A DNA stretch of 64,000 nt, taken from the NCBI RefSeq assembly GCF_014648475.1, contig NZ_BMRE01000008.1:124001-188000 (forward strand). The letters run 5' to 3'. The notes beneath the pieces are model-generated. The model had not been told where the DNA came from and ran no database searches. It saw nothing but the letters and a program-made list of their open reading frames with translations. Source of the DNA: Lentzea flava. Lineage in GTDB: Bacteria; Actinomycetota; Actinomycetes; Mycobacteriales; Pseudonocardiaceae. The translations under genes were made by a program, and so were the position numbers. Below are positions 45,601 through 54,990 of the stretch, piece by piece (position 1 is the first letter of the stretch; each line of letters opens with the position of its first letter).

Positions 45601-47123
45601 CTCGACGCCAGTTTCGGGTCGCCGCCCCGATACCGCGAGTACTGCGGCAGCGGGCACAGGTCGCGGGTGGCGTCGGCCGACGCGCCGGCCAGCACGGCGG
45701 GAGCCTTGCCGCGCTCGACCCAGTCGACGAGGGCGCCGAGCGGGTTGACGGGCGCGGCACCGTTGCCGCCGGAGCAGTGGTCGACGCCGGGCGCGAGGAA
45801 CAGGCGGTAGAAGTTGTTCACGTAGCCCATCCGCCGCTCCACGTCCTCGCGGTACTTCAGCGTGCCGCCGGGCGGGATGAGCTGGTCGTTGCTGCCGACG
45901 AACGTGATCAGCCTGCCACCGGAGCGGCGGAACGCCGAGAGGTCGGGGTTCGAGGTGCCGATGACGTCGTCGTACTCGCGGACCGACTGCCGGAACAGGT
46001 CGCGGTACTGCTGGTAGGTGAGCTTCGAGGTGTCGAAACCGGGCTGCTTCAGCAGGAAGCTCTGCACCCACGCCGCGGCGACCGGGAAACCGGGGCCGGG
46101 GAAGCCGGGCAGCGTGCCCGCGAGCCAGATCGGGTCGGCACCCTTCGGCAGACCCGGCCACAACGGCTTGCCGCGCTCGTCGGTCGGTCCGTTCCAGATC
46201 TTGCGCATGATGTCGGCATCGGCGGTGGTGACGGTGACTTCCTCGCCGTCGCAGACGACGACCTTGCCGACGAGGCGCCGCGGGTCGTAGCCACAGCGGT
46301 CGGGGCGGTCGACGATCTGGTTCCGCACGCCGTCGGACGCGTCGCAGGCCTCCACGGCGGCCTTCTGGAACGCGGCCAGCACGCAGTTGCTGACGACGTG
46401 GCCGTCCTGGTTCTGCACGATCTGCGGCCACAGGGTCGCCACGGCGAACTGGGTCCAGTTCACGGCCGGGGCGTTGGCGAGGATGCCGTCGTAGTCGTCC
46501 GGGAAGTTCTGCGCCTCGGAGTAGCCCTGGCGGCCGCCCGTCGAGCAGCCGTTCCAGTACGCGTACGACACCGGACGCCGGTAGTGCTCGCGCACCACCT
46601 CCTTGGCGATCACCGACGACTCGTGCACCGAACGCGTCGCGAAGTTGGTGAGCAGCGTCTTGTTGACCTGGCCGGCCGACGTCAACGCCCAGCTGGTGTC
46701 GAGGCCCGTCAGCACACCGGCATCGGTGGTGACGGCGGTGTAGCCGTCCTTCACGGCCTGCACGAACGGGGCACCGGTGTCACCGGCGGCGTACGCGCTG
46801 CCGCCCACGCCCTGCAGACGGCCGGACCAGCCGGTCTCCGGGAGCGCGACCACGACCTTCACGTGGTCGTCCTGGTGGGTGAGCGTGACGGTGAGCTCGC
46901 AGTACGCGGGCACGTCGTGGATCGGTGGTGGCGCCGAGAAAGGGGTTTGCGGGAACGTGACTGTTCCGCCCGGACGGCGCACCGCGTCCACGGACTCGAT
47001 CTTCGCGCCGGCCGGGGCGGTCACCGGCACCGCGGCGCAGGAGGGGCTGCTCGCCGACGCCGGCGCGAGTGGTGCCAAGCCGGTCAGGAGCAGGGTTGTC
47101 GCCAACAGCTTTGTCAGTCTCAC
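45585..47123 (-). CDS. Secreted tannase/feruloyl esterase family protein
   Basis: 512 residues. The N-terminus has a Sec signal (MRLTKLLATTLLLTGLAPLA then PASA), so it is exported. The family's CS-D-HC arrangement is present: nucleophile in NGCSTGGRQG with the adjacent Cys, and PGVDHCSGG with His-Cys near the C-terminus, so the Cys pair should form a disulfide beside the active site. The family hydrolyses galloyl, feruloyl or related aromatic esters. It starts with GTG at 47123; a -10-like TAGCGT is 8 bases upstream, so it may be leaderless. It stands alone on minus, convergent with the hydrolase and divergent from a cupin gene. Confidence 0.9.
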   Translation of the reverse strand: MRLTKLLATTLLLTGLAPLAPASASSPSCAAVPVTAPAGAKIESVDAVRRPGGTVTFPQTPFSAPPPIHDVPAYCELTVTLTHQDDHVKVVVALPETGWSGRLQGVGGSAYAAGDTGAPFVQAVKDGYTAVTTDAGVLTGLDTSWALTSAGQVNKTLLTNFATRSVHESSVIAKEVVREHYRRPVSYAYWNGCSTGGRQGYSEAQNFPDDYDGILANAPAVNWTQFAVATLWPQIVQNQDGHVVSNCVLAAFQKAAVEACDASDGVRNQIVDRPDRCGYDPRRLVGKVVVCDGEEVTVTTADADIMRKIWNGPTDERGKPLWPGLPKGADPIWLAGTLPGFPGPGFPVAAAWVQSFLLKQPGFDTSKLTYQQYRDLFRQSVREYDDVIGTSNPDLSAFRRSGGRLITFVGSNDQLIPPGGTLKYREDVERRMGYVNNFYRLFLAPGVDHCSGGNGAAPVNPLGALVDWVERGKAPAVLAGASADATRDLCPLPQYSRYRGGDPKLASSYRCA

Positions 47124-47269
47124 GTGGCGCGACGCTAGGTGCGGGCGCCGAGTCGTCGCGCCCGTCAGATGACGCCGTCGGTGTACGTCACCGCCCGGGA
47201 AGAACCGAAGCTGTCACATCCGCGCGGGCGATTGTGTCTACTGCACAGGAACCCGAGAAAGGATCAACA

Positions 47270-47740
47270 GTGTCCTACCCCGAGAAGGTGTACTTCGGCG
47301 AGACCGGCGAGGTCAGCGCGACGTTCCGCCCGGCGAGCACCCCCGTCGACACCGGTCAGCCCGACAACGGCATCCACTACCTCGCGACCACCGAGACCAC
47401 GCGCGGCGAGTTCGGGCTGTACCGGGTCATCATGAAGCCGAAGGCGGGTGGGCCGACCACGCACTTCCACCGCACGATCTCGGAGTCGTTCTACATCCTC
47501 GACGGCAGCGTGCGCATCTACAACGGCGACCAGTGGATCGACACGAAGCCGGGCGACTTCGTGTACGTGCCGCAGGGCGGCCTGCACGCCTTCCGCAACG
47601 ACGCCGACGCCCCGGCCGAGATGTTGCTGCTGTTCACGCCGGGCGCGCCGCGTGAGGAGTACTTCGAGAAGCTCAGCAGCGTCTCGAAGGACGACCTCAC
47701 CGCGTTCCGCGAGAAGCACGACTCGTACTTCGTCGACTGA
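47270..47740 (+). CDS. Cupin-domain protein
   Basis: 156 residues. A complete cupin motif 1 is THFHRTISESFYILDGSVRIYNGD (His-x-His, Glu and Gly in register), and motif 2 is GDFVYVPQGGLHAFRN, so a metal-binding barrel is expected. It is more complete than the two small cupins of the biosynthetic cluster. Substrate unknown; quercetinase-like dioxygenases and sugar isomerases share the fold. GTG 47270 is preceded by GAAAGGA at 8 bases. No operon partner. Confidence 0.85.
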   Translation: MSYPEKVYFGETGEVSATFRPASTPVDTGQPDNGIHYLATTETTRGEFGLYRVIMKPKAGGPTTHFHRTISESFYILDGSVRIYNGDQWIDTKPGDFVYVPQGGLHAFRNDADAPAEMLLLFTPGAPREEYFEKLSSVSKDDLTAFREKHDSYFVD

Positions 47741-47765
47741 ACCGCGCGCGGCGCGCCCTCGCCCT

Positions 47766-47960
47766 TCAGTCCCGCACGAGGATGGCGGCCGCCGGGCACA
47801 CCGCCGCCGCGTGCCTCACGTCAGCGGAGCGGGCCTCGGGTGGGCTTGCGTCGAGCAGGTCCACCAGGCCGTCTTCCTCCCGCTGGTCGAACACGTCGTC
47901 CGCGGCGAGCACGCACTGCCCGGCGCCGACGCACTTCTCCAGATCCACCTCGACCCTCAC
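47766..47960 (-). CDS. 3Fe-4S ferredoxin
   Basis: 64 residues. Cluster ligands follow the C-x5-C-xn-CP pattern: KCVGAGQC and AAVCPAAAI. This is the single-cluster ferredoxin class that serves bacterial P450s. The start is placed at GTG 47960 because it overlaps the P450 stop (GTGA) and GGAGG lies 5 bases upstream; a longer reading from 47972 is possible. It is translationally coupled to the P450 at 47957-49177 and should be its redox partner. Confidence 0.9.
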   Translation of the reverse strand: MRVEVDLEKCVGAGQCVLAADDVFDQREEDGLVDLLDASPPEARSADVRHAAAVCPAAAILVRD

Positions 47961-49177
47961 CGCGACCTCCACGTCACGGGCAGCTCGGCGACACCGCCGG
48001 TGAGCGTGGTGCGCACCCGCAGCTGGTCGAGGTCCTTCGCCAGCCGCAGTCCCGGCAGGCGGTGGGCCAGTGCCGCGAAGACGACCCGCAGCTCGGTGCG
48101 GGCCAGGGAGGCGCCGATGCAGAAGTGCGCGCCGTGGCCGAAACCGAGGTGTGTCCTTTCCGGACGGTCCGGGTTGAACGCCTCGGGGTCGGAGTACACC
48201 TCCGCGTCGCGGTTGGCGGCGTTGATCGACAGGACCAGCGCGTCCCCGCGCCGGATGTCCACGCCCGCGATGGACACGTCCTCGCGGGCGTAGCGCAGCA
48301 GGCCGAGGTCGCCGGGCGCGCCGAGCCGCATGATCTCCTCGACCACCGCGTCGACGCGGCCGTCCGGATCGGCGACCAGCGCCTCCCAGCGCGACCGCTC
48401 GGTGAGCAGGAACAGCAGGCCGAGACCGATGCGGTTGACGGTGGTCTCGTGGCCCGCGAACAGCAGGCCGACGCAGAGCCGGACCATCTCGGCGTAGTCG
48501 TAGGAGGCGTCCTCGCTCTGGGCGCGGATCAGGTCGGAGATCACGTCCTCGCCGAGCTGAGGGCGCTTGGTCTCGACGAGACCGATCATGTAGCGGAAGA
48601 ACTCCTCGCGGGCCTGGTGCGCCTCCTCGCCGATGGTCGTGTTGGCCATCCGCTCGGACAGCCTGCCGAAGAGCTCGTGGTCCGACTCCGGCACCCCGAG
48701 CAGCAGGCAGATCATCGCGACCGGCAACGGGTAGGCGAGCCCGGAGTGCAGGTCGACGACACCGTCGGGCGACGCGTCGTGCTCGGCGACCAGCCGGTCC
48801 AGGTAGCCCTGCACCAGCCCGTCCATGTGGTCGGCCAGCATCCGCATCCGCTTGGCGGAGAACGCGGGCGTGAGCAGGCGGCGCATCCGGGCGTGGTCGG
48901 CCTCCTCCGTCTCGTACTCGCCGGTCGGGCCGTCCTGCACGGCGGCGGTGGTGATGCGCGAGGCCCGTTCGGGTTCGGGGTGGGAACGGCCGAAGCGCTT
49001 GTCGCCCAGCAGGAGGCGGACCTCCTCGTGCCGGGTCACGAGCCAGGCGGGATCACCGGCCGGTGTGGTGACCGGGGTGATCGGCGCTTCGCGGCGCAGG
49101 ACCTCGTAGAGCGGGGCGAGCTCGAGAACGTTCGGCCGGGGCAGCGGCAGCTGAAGTCGTTCGGTGGCAGTGCTCAT
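47957..49177 (-). CDS. Cytochrome P450 with coupled ferredoxin
   Basis: 406 residues. The I-helix is LLFAGHETTVNRI, the ExxR motif EEIMR and the heme loop LGFGHGAHFCIGASLAR with Cys353. It is a soluble class I bacterial P450. The ATG at 49177 is preferred over one at 49213 because the latter would place the start inside the operator palindrome (49194-49216). It forms an operon with the ferredoxin and is divergent from a TetR gene that presumably represses it. It lies 9 kb from the PKS cluster, so a link to that product is not implied. Confidence 0.93.
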   Translation of the reverse strand: MSTATERLQLPLPRPNVLELAPLYEVLRREAPITPVTTPAGDPAWLVTRHEEVRLLLGDKRFGRSHPEPERASRITTAAVQDGPTGEYETEEADHARMRRLLTPAFSAKRMRMLADHMDGLVQGYLDRLVAEHDASPDGVVDLHSGLAYPLPVAMICLLLGVPESDHELFGRLSERMANTTIGEEAHQAREEFFRYMIGLVETKRPQLGEDVISDLIRAQSEDASYDYAEMVRLCVGLLFAGHETTVNRIGLGLLFLLTERSRWEALVADPDGRVDAVVEEIMRLGAPGDLGLLRYAREDVSIAGVDIRRGDALVLSINAANRDAEVYSDPEAFNPDRPERTHLGFGHGAHFCIGASLARTELRVVFAALAHRLPGLRLAKDLDQLRVRTTLTGGVAELPVTWRSR

Positions 49178-49193
49178 GCCTCGACCGTAGCGA

Positions 49194-49216
49194 TTAGTGG
49201 CACTCTCTGCCACTAA
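49194..49216. promoter_or_regulatory. TetR-type operator between the P450 and tetR genes
   Basis: ttagtggca (49194-49202) and tgccactaa (49208-49216) are perfect 9-bp arms with a 5-base spacer, centred between the two divergent start codons. This is the expected site for the adjacent regulator to control both genes. Confidence 0.8.
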
Positions 49217-49250
49217 ATGGTCCGGATGAGTGACGTGCTTAAATCGCCCG

Positions 49251-49895
49251 ATGACGGACGTTGTGTCAGAAAAGCCTCGCCGCGGCCGGCCGCCGGTGAG
49301 TGCCGAGCAACGTCAGCAGCAGCGCCTGGACATCTCCCGCCACGCCGTGCGGTTGTTCGCCGAGCAGGGCGTCGCGGCCACCTCCGGCGAGCAGATCGCC
49401 CAGGCCGCCGGTGTCTCCGAGCGCACGTTCTGGCGCTACTTCCCGCACAAGGAGAGCTGCGTCGAGCCGTTGCTCACCAAGATGGTGGACGCGTTCTGCG
49501 TGGTGCTGCGGGCCTGGCCACCCGAGCGGGAGCTGATCGACCACCTGCGGGACGCGTACTCGCCGGTGCTCGACACCGCGTCGGACGACGACGTCGACGC
49601 CGTGCTCGCCGTGGTGCGGCTGACCCACGACGAGCCCGCGTTGCGCGCCGCCTACCTCGTTCTGCGCGAACGGGCGGAGCACGCGCTGGCTGACGTGCTG
49701 GCGGAACGAATGGGCCTGCCGGCGGACTCGATCGACGTCCGCGTGCGTGCCGCCGCCGCGAGCGCGGTTCTCCGGGTCGCGACCGACGACGTCGCCCGGG
49801 CCAGCGCAAACGGCATCACGGCGGAAGCGCTCAACGGGCATCGCGAGCACATGGCCACCGCGGTGAGCCAGATCCTCGGGGCGTCCACGCCGTAG
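49251..49895 (+). CDS. TetR-family repressor
   Basis: 214 residues. The N-terminal HTH is GRPPVSAEQRQQQRLDISRH, then SGEQIAQAAGVSERTFWRYF with the typical TetR recognition helix. The ligand-binding C-terminus is variable. It should repress the divergent P450-ferredoxin operon and itself through the palindrome at 49194-49216. The ATG at 49251 is chosen because the GRPP-containing arm starts soon after; an ATG at 49230 would add seven residues. No SD is apparent. Confidence 0.88.
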   Translation: MTDVVSEKPRRGRPPVSAEQRQQQRLDISRHAVRLFAEQGVAATSGEQIAQAAGVSERTFWRYFPHKESCVEPLLTKMVDAFCVVLRAWPPERELIDHLRDAYSPVLDTASDDDVDAVLAVVRLTHDEPALRAAYLVLRERAEHALADVLAERMGLPADSIDVRVRAAAASAVLRVATDDVARASANGITAEALNGHREHMATAVSQILGASTP

Positions 49896-49946
49896 CCGCG
49901 TCAGGCGGGGTTCCAGTGCTCAAGGAGGCCACGCGGTCACCGGCCA

Positions 49947-49970
49947 GACGCCCTCGAATCCGAAGGCGTC
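49947..49970. terminator. Weak hairpin between tetR and the subtilase gene
   Basis: gacgcc (49947-49952) pairs with ggcgtc (49965-49970), with partial extension by ggcc/cggc. It is the only stem in the 110-bp gap between two convergent genes. Confidence 0.35.
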
Positions 49971-50005
49971 CGGCAGCAGGTGAATTCTTCCGCGTGAAAC
50001 CTGAA

Positions 50006-51220
50006 TCAGATTCCGCGTCCGCCCGTCAATTCCCTGGCCACGTCGAACGCCGATTTCTTCGTGGCGATCATCTCCGCCGCGATCTTGCCGGCGATGGTCG
50101 TCGCGGCGAACGAGGTCCCGGTCCATTCGGCGGTTCCCTCGAATGCGGAGTCGGCCGGCGGCTGGGCGCCGTCCTCCAACGGCGTGTACCTGACCGTTCC
50201 GCGCACCGACGTGCTCAGCACCCGCTCGCCGACCTCGAACACGTCGATCCACTCGGCGCCCTGCGGGTTGAAGTCGGACGGCTCCCCGTTGTCGTTCACC
50301 GACCCCACGGCGACGACCCCGTCGCAGGCCGCAGGGAAACCGGGCCGGTTGTTCTGCTGGACGCCCTTGTCGTCGGGCTTCTCTCGCCCGTAGTTGCCCG
50401 CGGCGGCGACCACGACGACCTTGTTGCGCAGCAGGTCGACCGCTCGCTTGAGCACGAGCGGTGGCTCGCCGTCGTCCGTGTGGCACACCAACGGCATCGC
50501 GAGCACGCTCACGTCGCGGTCGGCGAAGCGCGTCATGGCCATGGCGACCTCCCAGACGGTGGACTTAGCGCCGTCGTGGTTCAGCACGGCCTCCACGATC
50601 ACCGAGGCCTCGGGTGCCTCGCGCAGGATCCGGCCCACCGAGAACGTGGCGTGGAGGTCGAGGTCCTGGTACACGGCGTCCTCGCCGGTCGGGAGGAGCG
50701 CGCTCCCGGCCGCGATCAGCCGCCCGGCGAACTGCGGGTGCGGATAGACCCTCGTGTCGATCAGGCCGACCTGCACCTTCGGGTAGCTCGAGCTCCCCGC
50801 CAGCTCGAAAGCGTTCTCCGCCTTCAGCGGGTAGCCGTCGCCGCCGATGTGCGGGGTGCCGTACACGGACGCGACGGTGCGGTTCTTGCCCATCTCGGGC
50901 GCCCACCCGCCGTGCTCCTCGCGGAAGGTTCTGCGGAGCTCGTGGAGGATCTCGTCGAGGTCGCTGTCCGGCGGTTCGCCTCGGTCGAACCTGCCGCGAT
51001 CGCCGCGGGCCTCGCGTTCCTCGCGCAGGGTGCGGAGCGTGGAGGCGGCGTCCTCGAGTCCCGGCAGGCTGACCACGCCGAGCCCGAGAACGGTGCTGTG
51101 CTTCTCCGGGTCCGGTCTGGCGCCGCGGTCGTACTTCGAAAGGTGTTCGGCCACGAGTTTCACGTAGGGCAGATCGACGACAATCTCCCTGTCGCTCTCA
51201 TTGGTGAAATCGTCAGACAT
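50006..51220 (-). CDS. Cytoplasmic subtilisin-like serine protease (S8)
   Basis: 404 residues. Asp155 (VGLIDTRV), His190 (LDLHATFSVGRIL), Asn276 (AAAGNYG) and Ser370 (GTSFAATTIAG) form the subtilase site. The His box is unusual: HATFSVG instead of HGTxVAG. No signal peptide or transmembrane segment is seen. About 145 charged residues precede the catalytic core and could hold a coiled or adaptor region rather than a cleavable propeptide. The ATG at 51220 has GGAGGTG upstream. It is divergent from a sigma-factor gene (252 bp apart), suggesting linked regulation; a cytosolic protease beside a sigma factor may act as a regulated effector. Confidence 0.88.
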   Translation of the reverse strand: MSDDFTNESDREIVVDLPYVKLVAEHLSKYDRGARPDPEKHSTVLGLGVVSLPGLEDAASTLRTLREEREARGDRGRFDRGEPPDSDLDEILHELRRTFREEHGGWAPEMGKNRTVASVYGTPHIGGDGYPLKAENAFELAGSSSYPKVQVGLIDTRVYPHPQFAGRLIAAGSALLPTGEDAVYQDLDLHATFSVGRILREAPEASVIVEAVLNHDGAKSTVWEVAMAMTRFADRDVSVLAMPLVCHTDDGEPPLVLKRAVDLLRNKVVVVAAAGNYGREKPDDKGVQQNNRPGFPAACDGVVAVGSVNDNGEPSDFNPQGAEWIDVFEVGERVLSTSVRGTVRYTPLEDGAQPPADSAFEGTAEWTGTSFAATTIAGKIAAEMIATKKSAFDVARELTGGRGI

Positions 51221-51472
51221 CGTGCACACCTCCACATCCGTGCGGCCAAGCCGGCCGCACCGACTATGACCCTCTGTTCGGACGGCGTGATACGCCCGGT
51301 CGTGCACAAAAAGGCGGTGTACCGGTCCAGGGAACCGGCAGTGACGTCGCCGTCACGCAGCGCAGAACAATGTGACGGCAAGGCCGCGACAAGAGAATTG
51401 CAGGACGCGCGCACAACCCTTGACGGACTGGTGATCGGCGAGAGGCAGATATTCCGTCTGAGGGTGAAAGCC

Positions 51473-52033
51473 ATGCGCGAAGCGAAGTCCATCAGCAATC
51501 TTGTCAGCGAAGCGGTGCAGGGCGACGAAATCGCCTGGAGGCACATCGTGCGGTCGTACACCCCGCTCGTGCGGGCGGTCTGCCGTGAACACGGCCTGAC
51601 CGGGGCGGACTCCGACGACGTGAGCAGCCGGGTGTGGATGCGGCTGCTGCTCGGCATCTCGCGCATCCGGGAACCGGCGGCGCTGGCCGCGTGGCTGCGG
51701 ACGACCACCCGGCGGCAGTGCCTGCTGCTGTTGAAGGAGAACAAGCACGACACCCCGCTCGACGACGAGACCGTCGCGCACCCGGCGGAGGCGCCCGCCG
51801 ACGAGGAGATGCTCGCGGAGGAGCAGCGAGTCCTGTTGCGACAGGCCACCGAGGGACTGACCGAGCAGGACCGCCGGTTGCTCTCGCTGCTCTTCTCCGA
51901 CCCGCCGACGCCCTACGCGAGGATCAGCGAGATGCTCGGCATCGCCACCGGTTCCATCGGGCCGACCAGGCAGCGGATTCTGCTGCGGTTGCGCCAGGCA
52001 CCGGTGTGGAGCACCTACCAGCCGACCTTCTGA
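51473..52033 (+). CDS. ECF-type RNA polymerase sigma factor
   Basis: 186 residues with sigma-70 regions 2 and 4. Region 2 shows WRHIVRSYTPLVRAVCREHG and DSDDVSSRVWMRLLLG; region 4 shows LTEQDRRLLSLLFSDPP and YARISEMLGIATGSIGPTRQ with the expected HTH. No anti-sigma gene is adjacent. The flanking protease, SARP/NB-ARC protein or patatin genes may be its targets. The ATG at 51473 is chosen for the region 2 start; GTG 51464 with GAGG upstream is an alternative. The end overlaps the convergent SARP gene by 19 bp. Confidence 0.87.
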   Translation: MREAKSISNLVSEAVQGDEIAWRHIVRSYTPLVRAVCREHGLTGADSDDVSSRVWMRLLLGISRIREPAALAAWLRTTTRRQCLLLLKENKHDTPLDDETVAHPAEAPADEEMLAEEQRVLLRQATEGLTEQDRRLLSLLFSDPPTPYARISEMLGIATGSIGPTRQRILLRLRQAPVWSTYQPTF

Positions 52034-54990
52034 TCCTCGGGCTCGTCCGCCCGCGCCAGCAGGGCGCGCACGGCGTCCGCTTCCGGTACGCCGAGGCTGG
52101 TGTACCCGGCCAGCGCCGTCTCCCGGTGGGCGCGGGCGCGTTCGAGGTCACCGACCGCCTCCCTGACCGCGGCGAGACCGGCGTGGGCGCGGGCCTGCTC
52201 GAACCGGTCGTCGATCGTGCCCGCCACGGCGAGCGCCTCCGTGTGCCGCGCCTCCGCGTCGTCGAGCAGGCCCGCGGCGCACAGGGCCTGTCCGAGACCG
52301 TTGAGCGCCTCGGTCTCGCCGGCCCGCTCCCCGATGCGCCGGAAGTGGTCGAGGGCGCGGCCGAGCTTCTCGACGGCTTCGGCGGGCTGGCCCGAGCGCA
52401 GGTGCACGATGCCGAGGTCGTTCAACGCGTAGGCCTCGCCGACGCGGTACCCGATCCCCTCGAAGAGGTCGAGGGCCTGCCGGTGGTGTGCCAGTGCCAG
52501 GTCGAGCTGGTCGAGGCTCTGGTGCACCAGGCCGAGGTTGCCGAGCGCCTCCGCCTGTCCCAGCACGTCGTCGAGGCGCCGGTAGATGACGAGCGCGTCG
52601 GTGAGGTGCCCTGTCGCCTCCTCGAGATCACCTCTGCGCCAGAGCACGACACCGAGGTTCTTGTGTGCGCACGCCCGCCCGATGTCGTCGTGCACGTCGG
52701 CGTAGCGGCCCAGCGCGAGGCGCAGGTGTTCCTCCGCCTGATCGAGCAGACCCTGGTGCCAGTACACGAGACCGAGGTTGACCAGTGCCCGTGCCTCGCC
52801 GCCGTGGTCGCCGATCCGCACGGCGGCCTGCCGGCCCAGGCTGTGGATCTTGAAGGCCTCGGTGTTGAGGCCACTGGCGTCGAAGTACCGGAAGAGGGTG
52901 TTCGCCATGTTGACCGCGTGCGCGGGCCACTCGTGCGCTTCGGCGTGCACGCACACCGCGACGAGGTTCGCCCGCTCGTCGTTCAGCCAGTCCTGTGCGG
53001 ACTTGGTGGTGGCGAACACGGGAGCGGGCGTCGGCAGCACCTCGACCTGCGGCCGCCGATGCCGCTCGGCGGGATGGAGGGTGTCCATCGCCGCCGCCGC
53101 GGTCGACAGGTAGAAGTCGAACAACCGGGTGATCGCCGCACGCCGGTCGGACGCCGGGTCCAGGGCACCGGCCAGGTCGCCCGCGTAGGCGCGCAGGAGG
53201 TCGTGCATCCCGTAGCGGTTGTGGCGCTGCGCCTGGACGAGGTGGACGCGGGCGAGGCGGTCGAGGAGCTGTCGCGCCTGCTGCAGGCCGATGCCGCCGA
53301 GTGCGGCGACCGCGTGCGCGTCGAAGTCCTGTCCGGGATGCAGACCGAGGAGGCGGAACATCGCGGCCGCGTCCTGCGCGAGGTTCTGGTACGACCAGGA
53401 GAACACCGCGCGCACAGCGGTGCGCGGATCGAGGTCGGCGTCCAGGAGGTCCAGGCGCATCTGCTGGTCCGCCAGCTCCTCGACCAGGACGGACAACGGG
53501 GTCGACGGCCGCGCGGCCGCGAGTTCCGCCGCGACGCGCAGCGCGAGCGGGAGCCGGGCACACTCCTCGGCCAGCGTCCGGGCGGCGTCCGGCTCGGCGG
53601 TCACCCGCTGCCCGATCAGCCTGCCGAGCAGCTGCACGGCGTCCGGCAGCGGCAGCAGGTCCAGGTCCAGCCGCCGCGCCCCGTGCCGGGCGACGAGGCC
53701 GGCCAGCGAGTCCCTGCTCGTCACCAGGACGAGGCAGCCGGGGGTGCCGGGCAGCAGCTGGCGGACCTGGTCCACGGTGGCCGCGTTGTCCAGCAGGATG
53801 AGCATCCGCTGCCCGCTGAGCTCCGTGCGGTACCGGGCGGCGCGGTCCTCGACGTCCAGCGGGATGTCCCTGCCGCCCAGGCCGAGCGCGGAGAGGAACC
53901 GGGTGAGCGCGTCCGCGGCGGTCAGCGGGCGCTCGGCGTCGTAGCCGCGGAGGTCGACGTAGAGCTGGCCGTCCGGGAACCTGTCCCGCACCCGGTGCGC
54001 CCACCGCAGGACCAGGGAGGTCTTGCCGACGCCCGCGGTGCCCGAGACGGCGGAGACGACGACGGCGGTCGACGTGCCATCGGCCTCGACCAGCATCTTG
54101 TCCAACGTGGACAGTTCGTGCTCGCGGCCGGTGAAGGCGTACACGTCGGCCGGCAGCTGCGCGGGGACCCGGCGGGCCGGCTGCGGGGGAACCTCCACCA
54201 CCGGGTTCTGCTCGGGGGTCTCGGCCGTGTGCCTGATCTCGCCGCGAAGCAGTGCCTCGTGCACCGTGCGCAGTTCCGGGCCGGGATCGATGCCGAGCTC
54301 GTCGGCCAGCCGCAGCCGCGCCGACGTGAACAGCTCGAGCGCCTCGGCGTCGCGGCCGCACAGCGCGAGTGCCCGCATCAGGACGGCTACCAGCGGCTCC
54401 GCCAGCGGATGCTCCGTCACGACCTCGCGCACCGGCCCGATGACCTCGCCCGCGCGGCCGAGGTGCGTCAGCGCGTCGGCCCACAGCGTGACCGCGTCGA
54501 GGTGTTCCTTCACGAGCGTGTCGCTGATCCGCACCGCCCAGCTGCCCGACGTTCCGGCGAGAGGCCGGCCTCGCCACAGGTCGAGTGCGGATCGCAGCGA
54601 CGTCACCCGTTCGGCGTCGGTGGCGCAGGGAGCGCGGGCGAGCCTGCGGAAGCGGTGCAGATCCACCCAGTCGCGGTCGACCTCGAGCACGTACCCGCCC
54701 GTCCGCCGCTCCAGGCGCACGTCGGCGCCCGCGGCGGTCGCTCCCGCGGCGAGGATCTGACGGATCCGGGTCAGGTGGGCGTGCAGCGACGCGCGTGCGC
54801 CACCTGGCTGGTCCTGGCCCCACAACCGGTCACCGAGGGTCTGCAGGGAGACCGGCCGGCAGGCTTCGATCGCGAGGCAGGCGAGCACCGTTCGTTGTTG
54901 CGGGGGACCGATTTCCAGCCGCTGACCGCCGACGCTCACCTCGACGTCGCCGAGCAGGCGGAACGCCATCGGTGCATCCGGCATGGTCAT
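52015..54990 (-). CDS. SARP/BTAD-NB-ARC-TPR regulator (AfsR-like)
   Basis: 991 residues. The N-terminal winged-helix DNA-binding domain (FRLLGDVEVSVGGQRLEIGP, LGDRLWGQDQPGGARASLHA) is followed by the bacterial transcriptional activation domain (about 100-250). A STAND-type NB-ARC ATPase comes next with P-loop GTAGVGKTSL, RMLILLDNA and LVTSRDSLAGL. At least seven TPR repeats fill the C-terminus (for example GQAEALGNLGLVHQSLDQLD). AfsR-like proteins sense a ligand or partner through the TPRs and activate promoters. The ATG at 54990 starts two codons before the SARP domain. It is divergent from the patatin gene. It could act locally, on the sigma/protease/patatin set, or globally. Confidence 0.93.
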   Translation of the reverse strand: MTMPDAPMAFRLLGDVEVSVGGQRLEIGPPQQRTVLACLAIEACRPVSLQTLGDRLWGQDQPGGARASLHAHLTRIRQILAAGATAAGADVRLERRTGGYVLEVDRDWVDLHRFRRLARAPCATDAERVTSLRSALDLWRGRPLAGTSGSWAVRISDTLVKEHLDAVTLWADALTHLGRAGEVIGPVREVVTEHPLAEPLVAVLMRALALCGRDAEALELFTSARLRLADELGIDPGPELRTVHEALLRGEIRHTAETPEQNPVVEVPPQPARRVPAQLPADVYAFTGREHELSTLDKMLVEADGTSTAVVVSAVSGTAGVGKTSLVLRWAHRVRDRFPDGQLYVDLRGYDAERPLTAADALTRFLSALGLGGRDIPLDVEDRAARYRTELSGQRMLILLDNAATVDQVRQLLPGTPGCLVLVTSRDSLAGLVARHGARRLDLDLLPLPDAVQLLGRLIGQRVTAEPDAARTLAEECARLPLALRVAAELAAARPSTPLSVLVEELADQQMRLDLLDADLDPRTAVRAVFSWSYQNLAQDAAAMFRLLGLHPGQDFDAHAVAALGGIGLQQARQLLDRLARVHLVQAQRHNRYGMHDLLRAYAGDLAGALDPASDRRAAITRLFDFYLSTAAAAMDTLHPAERHRRPQVEVLPTPAPVFATTKSAQDWLNDERANLVAVCVHAEAHEWPAHAVNMANTLFRYFDASGLNTEAFKIHSLGRQAAVRIGDHGGEARALVNLGLVYWHQGLLDQAEEHLRLALGRYADVHDDIGRACAHKNLGVVLWRRGDLEEATGHLTDALVIYRRLDDVLGQAEALGNLGLVHQSLDQLDLALAHHRQALDLFEGIGYRVGEAYALNDLGIVHLRSGQPAEAVEKLGRALDHFRRIGERAGETEALNGLGQALCAAGLLDDAEARHTEALAVAGTIDDRFEQARAHAGLAAVREAVGDLERARAHRETALAGYTSLGVPEADAVRALLARADEPEDQKVGW

